A stretch of DNA of 52,298 nt from Lachnospiraceae bacterium (GTDB taxonomy: Bacteria > Bacillota > Clostridia > Lachnospirales > Lachnospiraceae). The position numbers were made by a program, and so were the translations under genes. Positions 34,780 to 43,810 of this stretch are shown here, piece after piece. The notes beneath the pieces are model-generated. The model saw only the letters and a program-made list of their open reading frames with translations, ran no database searches and was not told where the DNA came from. The stretch spans positions 1-52,298 of the forward strand of contig JALEJB010000028.1 of the NCBI GenBank assembly GCA_022768825.1, read 5' to 3'. Position 1 is the stretch's first letter, and every line of letters starts with the position of its first letter.

Positions 34780-35700
34780 CTACTGGCTCATTCTCTTTCG
34801 ACCACGCTTGCTTATCCGGGTTTTGCCCTGATGTTTTCCTGAACTGTCTTCTACCAATGCATATCCTGCCAGCTTTTGTATCTGCTTCGGGTTATCAAAA
34901 CGACGAATATCACCCACTTCAGCTACAAATCCTGATACCGTTTTTAGACCTACTGCTTTAATCTGGAGTACTTTATCCACGTATGGAATTTCCGCCATCA
35001 GACCATCGATCAATTCAACCAGTTCATCCAGCCGCTGACTATATGTCTGATAGTCAGACATAAGATTTTTTATTTCCATACGTGCTGCTGTCAGTCCCTC
35101 CCGGCTTCCGATGATATGCTCTGCAGCCTCCACAAGCTTTTTCGCTCTTTTTAATCCTGCACCTCTCAGCTTTGCATCTCGCCAGATCTGATTGACTCCA
35201 TCCACACCTAACGCTTTGATATCCGCCGGCAATGGCACTCTTTCCAGTATCATGAGTCCACTCTTAGCACCACTTTTTCCATAAACGTCTTTGTATTCCG
35301 GAAAATAAATACTGAACCATCTCGCAATCCTGTTCATGACTCGTGTGAGTTCCTCCTGCGCCTGAAATCTAAGATTTGACGCACTTCGCAGTTCTGCATA
35401 GCCCCCTTCCGGAAGGTAAGGGTAAGAAAAACGCCCCTCATTGATCAATCCTGCAATCACTTTCGGATCCTTACGGTCATTCTTTGATGGATTATTGTCA
35501 TCCAGTTCTTTTGATTTTTTTACATGATGCGGATTCACCAGCATCGGTCTGAATCCATTATCCTGTAGGAACTTTCCGATTTCCCACCAGTAGTGTCCTG
35601 TCGGCTCCATGCCCGGTAATATCTCCTGTTTTCCATTCTCTGTCGCGATGTCCTGCATCCATGTATAGAAACTTGAAAAACCTGTATATAATTCGCCACA
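34780..35700 (-). pseudogene. IS110-family transposase, truncated at both ends
   Basis: The frame carries the IS110 middle: GMEPTGHYWWEIGKFLQ, NPSKNDRKDPKVIAGLI, then the Transposase_20 part (LQIKAVGLKTVSGFVAEVGD, KLAGYALVEDSSGKHQGKTR). The N-terminal ~60 residues with the first catalytic Asp (GIDVAK type) are missing; the frame is open only to ~35700. The C-terminus stops at RGRKRMSQ, ~80 residues short, with no continuation in other frames. It lies directly after the HNH gene. Confidence 0.85.
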
Positions 35701-35718
35701 TGCTTATAGCGAATTATA
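35687..35718. repeat. Inverted repeat at the HNH gene/IS110 junction
   Basis: TATAATTCGC and GCGAATTATA, ten-base perfect arms 12 bases apart, spanning the HNH stop codon and the broken 5' end of the IS110 fragment. Either a weak terminator or a trace of the insertion site. Confidence 0.45.
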
Positions 35719-36877
35719 TGTCTCCCCATAAAATATCATATGTAAGTTTTCCTAAGACTTCTTTGTTCCAATCATCATCTTCCTTTATTACTCCATATAA
35801 CAAAAGTTCTATTTCCTTTTGAGAGATATGCTGTGTTCCAAATAATTGATTCAATTCTTGCACTACTTCCGGCGTATAAATGTATTTCTTTCTAATCAAA
35901 GTTCTCACATGTTCCTTGTGATTGTTATATAACTCATTAAACTTAAAAAACCAAATAGTCTTATTTATCTGATCTGCCTGTTGCAATGCCAAGTCCTTAT
36001 TGGGCTGTAATTTTATTTCAAAATCAATATTTAATCCTATATATGCCTCCGCATTTTTGTATTTATTTATCACAAATCTTGTCATATCATCAAATCCTTC
36101 TTTAAAAGGATCCCAAATAGACATATATCTATTGCCTTTAATATACCTATTACATACCAAGCATACCGGAATTAAATTATAAAGGTTCAGCGAAAAAAGA
36201 GGAAATAGCCTCTTTGGTAAAACGTGATCTAAATCGGAGGTAATTCTATCTGTACCAGACTCTTCCCACCAAGAAATAAATTGTCGATTACAATACGGGC
36301 AAACTTCAATTCCATATGATTTCTTAATTCTATTCTTGATTTTATCAGACATCATGTCATAAGATAGTAATCGACTTAAAACATCATTTATCATTTTCAA
36401 CTCATCCCCTACTATCTTAACTGCCTTAGCAAATTCTTCCCGAGAATTAATCATCACTTCTCGATCAAGTTGATAATCATCTATCACCTCATTAAATCTT
36501 GAAATCTGCAAATACTCTCGACAAATTTCGTTAAATTGTATTTTTCTGCTAGCTACTGTTTGTTCATATCTTGATTTATAATATTCCATAAATTGCATAA
36601 ACTCATTGCAAAATCTCACGCGTGTAATATATTTGTGCACCCACTCATAATCTTGTTCCAATTCCCATATAGGAGTTGATAAAAATAAACGAATATGATT
36701 CATATTCAACCGATGATCATCATCAATAAATCTAGCTGTCTTTATCAGAAACTCTACCTTTTTGCAGTTAATAATCTCTTCTTTCTTTTTTTCAAAGTTC
36801 TTTCTAATCAATTCTCCTATATCATTCTCATAATTTTTCTTATAATCGTCAATCGCTTTACTTGCAATCATCATCAT
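35714..36877 (-). CDS. HNH endonuclease, Septu PtuB-like
   Basis: A ~387-residue protein. A helical N-terminal region (1-185) precedes a zinc HNH domain: CPYCNRQF (Cys193, Cys196), LDHVLPK (Asp217, His218), NLIPVCLVCN (Cys239, Cys242). Start uncertain: ATG at 36877 has GGTGA nine bases upstream and a four-base gap to the ATPase stop; a GTG at 36925 would overlap the ATPase by 44 bases. ATPase followed by HNH is the Septu (PtuA/PtuB) order, an anti-phage system. It is longer than typical PtuB because of the N-terminal extension. Confidence 0.78.
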   Translation of the reverse strand: MMMIASKAIDDYKKNYENDIGELIRKNFEKKKEEIINCKKVEFLIKTARFIDDDHRLNMNHIRLFLSTPIWELEQDYEWVHKYITRVRFCNEFMQFMEYYKSRYEQTVASRKIQFNEICREYLQISRFNEVIDDYQLDREVMINSREEFAKAVKIVGDELKMINDVLSRLLSYDMMSDKIKNRIKKSYGIEVCPYCNRQFISWWEESGTDRITSDLDHVLPKRLFPLFSLNLYNLIPVCLVCNRYIKGNRYMSIWDPFKEGFDDMTRFVINKYKNAEAYIGLNIDFEIKLQPNKDLALQQADQINKTIWFFKFNELYNNHKEHVRTLIRKKYIYTPEVVQELNQLFGTQHISQKEIELLLYGVIKEDDDWNKEVLGKLTYDILWGDI

Positions 36878-36881
36878 TTTT

Positions 36882-38666
36882 TTATTCACCACATTTCTTA
36901 TGCTCAGCTTGCATGACAAGCACACGTTTCAATACAGGATCACAAACTTCATCAATTAACTCCATAATCTCTTGATTCTTTTCACTCCCCCGACCTTGCT
37001 CTTCTGCCGCATTTAATTCATTAATGATTTTTTTTTTGAAACAATTTTGCCCCAATTCTCCAAATGTTGATCGTAGGTAGAACGAATCCTGGTACACATT
37101 ATGAATATTACTCATCCATCCTGATTTTGACTGCTCAATAATCCCGTTCCCATTAATGCACCATACATCTCTCTTTAATAAATCAGAAGTCATCAATGGA
37201 GAATGCGATGTTATTATTATTTGAAATTTCCCGTCACATTTTTGTAAATGCTTAACCAAACTATCAAGAAACAAACGACTCCATTCCGGATGCAAAAAAT
37301 TATCCGGTTCGTCTAAACAAATTATTCCCATACTGTCGTTATCCATATCAACTGTATTCTCTTTCAAACTTGCAAATATTCCAAGAAATACCTTTTCTCC
37401 TGTACTCAGTGAAGTAAACTCCGTTCTCAAAACCGGATCTATTAGCCGATCCTCATCATACAAATATGAATTAAACGAATATGTGTGCGCAAACGGTAAA
37501 ACATTAAAGTATTTCTCATTTTCTAAACTTATCTCCATTCTAATGCAATTTTTTCTTATATAGTATTTATCTGGAACACGCTGATATAAATTCTCTCTTT
37601 TTGCATAATATTCAATTACTTCTTTAATAAGCAAGTCCCATTCTTTATTAAAGAGCATTTTTTTATCAAGTTTATAATATCGTTTAGCATATTTTTCATA
37701 CAATTTTCTTTGGTTACAATTTTCTATGTGTTCCATGTAATAAACATAATATTTTCTGGGAATATGCTTTCTTCCTACAAATTCATCCAAGCTATCATTC
37801 ATAAAAGAACAAAGGTCATTTTCCATCATTCCGCCATAGGCATTAATTTCCAAACCTTTTCTCTCCAAATTCCACATTTTCTTTAATTTTTCAAATTTAT
37901 AATCTTTATTACAATATTCAATGATTCGATCTATAGAATTCTCCAATAATCCCAACATAAAAATTTCTTTACGCGAATAACGGGGTTCAATTTCCACATC
38001 AATGCTAGGACCGTCTTGAATAATTATGATTTCATGTTGTTCCGGTCTACGATGACCTGAATATATTTTATAATTATGTAGCAAGAATCTACATAAAACA
38101 TCGGCTGATGCATCAACAGATATTCTTTTATCTCCTCTCCGGAACAGCACATCTGAATACGTTTTTTTTATGCCAAGTTCTACTGGTCTATAAACAAGTA
38201 AATCCTTAGTCGCTGTTCCCCTAGAGTTCGTTAGCCGACATGCGACAAAGTTTCCTGTATTGTTAAACAGACCATAGCGATATTGCCGGGCATTATATTT
38301 ATTGCTACCATCAAAGAATTCTCCCTCTCCTTCAATAACAAAGTGTCCGTTGTCTGTTTTATACACTGCAAACCAGCTCATACCCTCAAAATATGATGAA
38401 GCAAATCTTTTTTTATATTTCTCATCCGGCAATGCCAACAATTCCATTATTGTTGTTTTTCCCGCACCATTCTCACCTACAAGCAACGTAATTCCTTCAA
38501 TATGCTCCCCATAAAATTCCGATAATAAATCTCCATCTTCTTTTTTCTCTGCATGAAGTATTTTTTTCTTTCGATCATACGTAAAGTTATATTCATATGA
38601 ATAATATATATCCTGTGCCTTTATCTTTCCAACATTCTCTATATGCTGATACAACAATTTTTTCAT
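36882..38666 (-). CDS. ABC-type ATPase, Septu PtuA-like
   Basis: A 594-residue SMC/OLD-like ATPase. Walker A GENGAGKT (64-71), signature LSTGEK (420-425), Walker B GIICLDEPD (447-455), H-loop TSHSP (486-490). The ~340 residues between Walker A and the signature form the family-specific insertion, partly coiled. No TOPRIM domain follows, so it is not an OLD nuclease. AAAAAGGAG precedes the ATG. Coupling to the HNH gene fits Septu, in which the ATPase controls a nuclease during phage infection. The same domains occur in other ATPase/HNH modules, so Septu proper is probable rather than sure. Confidence 0.82.
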   Translation of the reverse strand: MKKLLYQHIENVGKIKAQDIYYSYEYNFTYDRKKKILHAEKKEDGDLLSEFYGEHIEGITLLVGENGAGKTTIMELLALPDEKYKKRFASSYFEGMSWFAVYKTDNGHFVIEGEGEFFDGSNKYNARQYRYGLFNNTGNFVACRLTNSRGTATKDLLVYRPVELGIKKTYSDVLFRRGDKRISVDASADVLCRFLLHNYKIYSGHRRPEQHEIIIIQDGPSIDVEIEPRYSRKEIFMLGLLENSIDRIIEYCNKDYKFEKLKKMWNLERKGLEINAYGGMMENDLCSFMNDSLDEFVGRKHIPRKYYVYYMEHIENCNQRKLYEKYAKRYYKLDKKMLFNKEWDLLIKEVIEYYAKRENLYQRVPDKYYIRKNCIRMEISLENEKYFNVLPFAHTYSFNSYLYDEDRLIDPVLRTEFTSLSTGEKVFLGIFASLKENTVDMDNDSMGIICLDEPDNFLHPEWSRLFLDSLVKHLQKCDGKFQIIITSHSPLMTSDLLKRDVWCINGNGIIEQSKSGWMSNIHNVYQDSFYLRSTFGELGQNCFKKKIINELNAAEEQGRGSEKNQEIMELIDEVCDPVLKRVLVMQAEHKKCGE

Positions 38667-38845
38667 CTGGTTCTCCTTTTTCCGTTATATAGCAGTCTTA
38701 TCCCCATTTTTAGTCTGGATATACTGACATTTTCTTAGTCTAAATTGTCTTTTCAACATTACGTCTATATTGAGGTAAACCCATTACATCGAGTAACATT
38801 TTTCTGTTCTTAAATGTATTTTGAACTACATTTATAAATATTCTC

Positions 38846-40615
38846 TTATTTTCTCCATCTCTCCAATACATCCGTAATCGTTACAGGCTCATCTTGATCT
38901 ATTTTTTTCCATTCTTCATTCCAAACATCACAGACACTTACATTTTTAGACTGTGGTTCTGGCTTAGGTTTTTCCATTTGAACAATCGAAGGTAATGGTG
39001 TTGCATCGCCTACGATAAGACATTGGCCAGGTTGTAACGTCGGAAGGACATCAGCTACTGAATTGGTATTATTGGGTAATAAATTTTTTATATATGCCTG
39101 ATCCGAAGTATTGGTTAATCTGAGTGAGACAAAATTATTGCATTGTGCAAAAATGGTATCAGATACTTCGCTTGGTCTCTGGCTAACTACCATTAAGCTG
39201 ATCCCATATTTTCTACCCTCTTTTGCAATTCTTTCTATTGATTTTTTTGAAGCAACATAATCTGCACCGCCATTTTTTGGTACATAATTATGAGCCTCCT
39301 CACATACAATCAAAAATGGCACATTATTTAATTCTTGTCTTGCATGCTTCAATTTAGAATAATGAAAACAGAAATCAAAAATAATTCGGGTTATCAAACT
39401 AATAGTTATAGACAAAATTTCAAAAGGAATACCACTTAAATCAATTATACTAACATTGGCCCGATTCAGATATCCTAAAAACTGTTTTAATATTTCTTCA
39501 AAATCTTCCGACATGTAAACACTGCCATCCGATTTTTGTGGATTCATCACGAATTCTAAGCGTTTATCATTTATTTTATTCTCCAATCGCGAGATAAAGC
39601 GATTAAATTCTCCATTAAAAGGTCCATTTGTCGCTTTTGAATCTTTTGCTGTAGATGGTGGAATAAAACTAAACTTCTTTTCAAAATACCTATTTTTATC
39701 TGTTATCGGAACCTGTTGGCCGTTTTCTATTATTTTAGGAACAGCATCTTCTGACGCAAGTTTACTTATAACTTCTTCATTCATATTGTAAATATAATTG
39801 TAAACTTCTTCGATGCTAAAATATACAGGCGTATCATATGTCACTTTACTTAATGACGGATTATACTTTTCCTTATTCAGAATTACAGCTCTTCGAAATT
39901 GTGAAATCTGATTATGCGAATTTGCTTCATTGCTTTCTATAAATATTGATTCCAATTCTTCACTATTCATAAGCCAATATGGTAACTTTAGTTTTTCTAC
40001 ATCAAGATAATTCAAAGAGAATCCTTGTTGTTTCTCCAAAGAAAATGCAGCTTTATACTCGGAATGAATATCGAAAATTATTATATGCGCATTTTTTTGA
40101 GCACCAACATGTATATTATTCTCATCTTTTATTCCTACTACTTCCTGCAAAATTTTTGCTACAGTACATGATTTTCCAGAACCCGTAGAACCTACAATTC
40201 CAATATGTTTTCCAAAGAAGACATTTCCATCGATATGTAAAGTCACCGAATTGTTCTGTATCAACCTTCCCATTGGAAATGCATACTTATCATTATTTTG
40301 AAATATGCAATCTAATACACTTTGTTCCGCAATGCCCACCTCTTCTGTAGGTGAAGGCAGCAATGTAGACCCCGGTATAAATTCATCATTACTAATCACT
40401 CCAACGGGCTCAGCAACCATCAAATATTTTTCCTTTTCTTTTAAATCAGCAACGGCTTTTATACTTTTGATTGATGCAATAAGATAATCATGATTCCCCA
40501 CTTCTATCTTTATATACTTACCAATTTTCAACTCATTTTTATTATGTTCAAAGTCTTCAAACTTCATTTGAGTTATTATTTCGTTTGCCGAGCTTTCTAA
40601 TACCTTACCTATCAT
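38846..40615 (-). CDS. HerA-type translocase ATPase
   Basis: A 589-residue protein: N-terminal HAS-barrel-like beta region (1-125), Walker A GSTGSGKS (142-149), Walker B FLIVCEEAH (434-442) and the arginine-bearing VVSQRPSE (477-484). This is the HerA/FtsK superfamily, hexameric DNA translocases. The start overlaps the stop of the upstream nuclease gene (ATGA), so the two proteins are made together. HerA with a DUF4297/Cap4-like nuclease or Sir2 partner is a recognised anti-phage pairing. Confidence 0.88.
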   Translation of the reverse strand: MIGKVLESSANEIITQMKFEDFEHNKNELKIGKYIKIEVGNHDYLIASIKSIKAVADLKEKEKYLMVAEPVGVISNDEFIPGSTLLPSPTEEVGIAEQSVLDCIFQNNDKYAFPMGRLIQNNSVTLHIDGNVFFGKHIGIVGSTGSGKSCTVAKILQEVVGIKDENNIHVGAQKNAHIIIFDIHSEYKAAFSLEKQQGFSLNYLDVEKLKLPYWLMNSEELESIFIESNEANSHNQISQFRRAVILNKEKYNPSLSKVTYDTPVYFSIEEVYNYIYNMNEEVISKLASEDAVPKIIENGQQVPITDKNRYFEKKFSFIPPSTAKDSKATNGPFNGEFNRFISRLENKINDKRLEFVMNPQKSDGSVYMSEDFEEILKQFLGYLNRANVSIIDLSGIPFEILSITISLITRIIFDFCFHYSKLKHARQELNNVPFLIVCEEAHNYVPKNGGADYVASKKSIERIAKEGRKYGISLMVVSQRPSEVSDTIFAQCNNFVSLRLTNTSDQAYIKNLLPNNTNSVADVLPTLQPGQCLIVGDATPLPSIVQMEKPKPEPQSKNVSVCDVWNEEWKKIDQDEPVTITDVLERWRK

Positions 40616-41922
40616 ATTTCCACCTCATCCTTCATTTTTAACAAGAATTCTATCTGGTCAAAATTCTGCACATCTAACATTTCCACATTAATATCTTGTA
40701 TGGATATATTTTCTGGTAAATGTTCCGTAAATTGAAATATATCATCTGGTTTATTGTTGTTAATAGCATCTATACTATCAGATAAATCCCCACATATTTT
40801 TATTCTATATTCCATCCAGTCTTTTTGCAGGTCTCTCCCTGGTTTTCTATTAAATGCCTCAGCATAAAAAACACTCCCCCTATATCCTGTTTCAACTTCA
40901 ATTTCCTTTTGAAATAATCTTCCAACCAAAGTGTCAATTTTTTCTTTATCATATCCTAAAATGCATATCACAGCAGGAATGTGTAATTTTGTTTTTGTAC
41001 AGTATATATCTACAAAATTTTTTATAAAAACCACTATTTCATCATCAAAATTTTCAATATCCACTGGATTAAATACCAAGCACCTTTTTCTGTAATTATG
41101 ATTTAATATTGTTGATAACTGTTTTCTCCTGTTTGTAAGAAGTTTTTTATAATTTGCTAATTCTTTTGTCCATCTTGAAATAGCCGTTTTCTTGATTAGC
41201 TGCAGTTCGGCAATCATTTCTTCTTTTGTTATTTTCCGTTCCGAATCATCTTTAAACATACTTAAAGTTGCTATTTTCTGTATCGCGTTTGGATATACAA
41301 TATCTTCAATATCCTTTTTTATAAATCCCACTTGTTCAAGTAATTCAATATTTTCTTTTTCTAACTCATCATATGATTTTCCAATTCGAAATGTAAATCT
41401 ATTACCTACGAATTCTTCTATATCGCAGGCGGGCTCTAATGCATTTGTCATGTAATAATCGACAATTTTCTTTTTGTCTTCTTTGCTCTTACGTGGTTTC
41501 TGAATTAAATAATCAATCTCTTCGTTCTGAGTTTTTTTTATAAATGCAATATAATTACATATATAATCCTCATTCTTTGTATTGAGCATTTCTTTAATGA
41601 TTTCTATTGATACAGTTTTGTCCCCACGTGCTTCTCCCGGGAAAAATGCATGCAAGACAAATTTAATATTTGAAACACTTGTTTCTGTGTAGGTCTTCAA
41701 CATTTGCAAAATAGGTTTGTATACTTTCGACCAATTAAATGCGTCCACCGCTTCATGATATTTACATTGTATTGCAATTACTTCTGATGGACTTATTTTA
41801 TCAATATCTTCAATAATTCCTTCTAATATGATTGATTCACCGTTTGACTGTAGTATTTCATTTAAAGACAAATTAAACTGATACATAAATCCCTTAATAG
41901 TCGAATCTGCTTCCCGTTCCAT
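40612..41922 (-). CDS. DUF4297/Cap4-like nuclease partner of HerA
   Basis: A 436-residue protein; start at 41922 (MEREADSTIKGFMYQ) with AGAGGAA nine bases upstream. The N-terminal ~120 residues have GFMYQFNLSL, Glu34, IIEDID (Glu38, Asp39) and AIQCKYHEA (Gln52, Lys54), the PD-(D/E)XK outline of DUF4297/Cap4-type dsDNA nucleases. The rest is helical and Lys-rich. Paired with HerA by a stop/start overlap. Assignment rests on the motif order, as overall identity cannot be judged here. Confidence 0.75.
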   Translation of the reverse strand: MEREADSTIKGFMYQFNLSLNEILQSNGESIILEGIIEDIDKISPSEVIAIQCKYHEAVDAFNWSKVYKPILQMLKTYTETSVSNIKFVLHAFFPGEARGDKTVSIEIIKEMLNTKNEDYICNYIAFIKKTQNEEIDYLIQKPRKSKEDKKKIVDYYMTNALEPACDIEEFVGNRFTFRIGKSYDELEKENIELLEQVGFIKKDIEDIVYPNAIQKIATLSMFKDDSERKITKEEMIAELQLIKKTAISRWTKELANYKKLLTNRRKQLSTILNHNYRKRCLVFNPVDIENFDDEIVVFIKNFVDIYCTKTKLHIPAVICILGYDKEKIDTLVGRLFQKEIEVETGYRGSVFYAEAFNRKPGRDLQKDWMEYRIKICGDLSDSIDAINNNKPDDIFQFTEHLPENISIQDINVEMLDVQNFDQIEFLLKMKDEVEI

Positions 41923-41951
41923 TCCAAGCACTTCCTCTCACGTTGGCTTTT

Positions 41952-42068
41952 ACAGTATATAAGTTATTTCATCATGAAACCCCGAATATAAAACGTTCTT
42001 CCCCTCGAAATCTCCCCCAAATTCTAAACTAGAACTTGTCCGCCAATACTCATAATATTTTTTCATTC
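41952..42068 (-). CDS. Possible 38-residue leader protein of the HerA operon
   Basis: Starts 17 bases after the -10, behind GGTAGGGGTAGGA, and reads MKKYYEYWRTSSSLEFGG ... HDEITYIL. Composition looks protein-like (aromatic and acidic, few rare residues). It ends 29 bases before the nuclease ATG. Either a small real protein or a remnant. Confidence 0.38.
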
Positions 42069-42084
42069 CTACCCCTACCTCTAC

Positions 42085-42136
42085 TATACACCCTCCTGCC
42101 TTCCCATGATATCAACATTTTCCGACAATTTTCGGC
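42085..42136 (-). promoter_or_regulatory. Shared promoter element, copy at the HerA operon
   Basis: Minus strand CGAAAATTGTCGG, four bases, TGTTGAT, 22 bases, TATAGT. Box-to--10 distance 40; TTGATA-N21-TATAGT. Confidence 0.7.
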
Positions 42137-42369
42137 GCATCCAAATGTTTCAGACACTGTGATCCTACTCTCCCAAGTTCATTTCCGCATCACCCATTCA
42201 TTTGAGTTTCCGTAAACTGTAATTAAAAAATGAGTATATCTTCCCAAAGTACCAATCTGCCGATTTTTTTGAAGTAACAGAGTGGCAGTTCTGCGAGTAG
42301 AGGCACTTTAATAAACCTCCCCGGAGCCGGGCTTTGGGAGAAATATTCTTTTATCTATTTAAGCGATCA

Positions 42370-43463
42370 GCTTAAGGCAAAGTTGACGGTGTGCAGGATG
42401 TTTTGTCCGAAACCATAGCCTGACGCCTTCTTTTGCATACGATAGTATGCCGGAGATACCTTTGGCTAACCGATAATAGCAGAAATGTACTTTTTCCTTT
42501 ACGGGATCTGCTTTTTACATCGAAAATATTCCTCAATGAGCCATCTTGAAAAATATTACTTTGCAACCTTTATGACATCATCTTTTGACTTTATTTCTTT
42601 ATTTGTTGCAAGCATCATGGGATGTTCCGTAATCCCATAAACGAGAACCAGATAAATTTCTTTTTTCGATGCTGTTATCTGCACTTTTACATGGGAAAGG
42701 TAGGCATCATGGCGTTTTCCCTTGTACAACAGCGGCGTTTTAATTTTACCTTTCCGCTGATTCCGAAGCTGTGTTGCAGAAACCCATTTTCCATGGAAAA
42801 AAGCTTTCGCTTGGCAGTGAGACGGATTACGTGATCCTGATTTAGTTCATCAAGCTTTAAAAACATCTTGTTGTCATCATAGCCTCGATCCATGACAAAG
42901 GTAGCTCTGCCAAACATGGCAGCCCCTCGCTGTAATGCGGAAAAGGTTACATCGTTAGTGGATGTAAAACTCTTTTCTTTTGAAGAATGGATTTCCGAGA
43001 AGATACTGACCGGATGATTGCTTTTTTGCCAGTACACAGGCTTCTGTTACATGATAGCCTTTTTCATAAATATTTTTTGTGTCAGTACTCTTAGAGCCAT
43101 CCTGGACAATACCGAGAGCCTCGAATTTATAGCCATCCGGCTTTACGATATCGCTGTCATCTATGTGGATAACAGATTCGTCTGGAACCCATTTGCGAAT
43201 AACAGAGAGGTAAGAGTTTAAAGCTTTTGCGGGTGTGCCTTTGTTCAGGTGCGGGTAAGTCGTTCCACGGAATTGACTTTCTTGGAAGTTTCATGAAGCT
43301 GGTCTACGATATCGGTGAGAAGGCAGCTGCCGGATGCGAGCATGCCATATGTCATGTCAGCAGTAAACTTGATGTCCGGTTTGGAAAGGTATCTGGAAAT
43401 CTTATTGGAAAAAGTTAAAATTTCTCGTTTCAAAGTATAAGCATTTGATGTAGAATAAGTCAT
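42370..43463 (-). pseudogene. IS4-type transposase, frameshifted
   Basis: Fragments in different frames join into one DDE transposase. Residues from 43463 (MTYSTSNAYTLKREILTFSN) run to ~43245; a frameshift leads into HLNKGTPAKALNSYL, IHIDDSDIVKPDGYKFEA (first Asp) and TKNIYEKGYHVTEACVL; a further shift leads to FVMDRGYDDNKMF (second Asp) at 42687-43037; a last shift leads to LVYGITEHPMML and FSRWLIEEYFRCKKQ, with in-frame stops. At least three frameshifts plus stops, so inactive. The 230 bases between this and the HerA promoter hold no gene. Confidence 0.85.
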
Positions 43464-43590
43464 AAGGAATCCTTTCTCTTTTTGTTTAGTGGATTATTGT
43501 TGTGGTGACTTTATTTTACATCAAAAAGGAATGAGATTCCTTATATTTTGGGCACTTTTTGAAAGTTGTTTATAGTGATGTCTATGAAAA

Positions 43591-43622
43591 TGAGGTTCCG
43601 TGGATAAAACTGCGGAACCTCA
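43591..43622. repeat. Perfect ten-base inverted repeat
   Basis: TGAGGTTCCG and CGGAACCTCA with a 12-base loop between the IS4 remnant and the IS66 element. It may be a terminator or the old end of the IS4-type element. Confidence 0.6.
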
Positions 43623-43635
43623 AGCCTCTCCCCCA

Positions 43636-43664
43636 TTGACACCTCGTCAAGTTTCTGTTAACAT
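43636..43664 (+). promoter_or_regulatory. Promoter left of IS66
   Basis: TTGACA-N17-TAACAT on the plus strand, 58 bases before an ATG (43722) that has GGAG seven bases upstream and is cut by the IS66 end. Confidence 0.55.
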
Positions 43665-43710
43665 CATCCGCGAGACCACGTCAAATACAAATGTTATTTA
43701 AAACAACACA

Positions 43711-43728
43711 GGAGACAAATCATGAAAC
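43711..43728 (+). pseudogene. Start of a gene interrupted by IS66
   Basis: A GGAG site and ATG AAA C stand directly before the IS66 left end. Joined across the element, the frame gives MKRYISDLIE and a stop, so the rest of the gene seems lost or the peptide was short. No target duplication is present. Confidence 0.35.
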
Positions 43729-43810
43729 GTAAGCGCTTAATTTCGGGGTGTACCCCTGAAAAATGTATTCCGGATCTCATGCTAGAAATCCGGAACGCTA
43801 GCATTTTACT

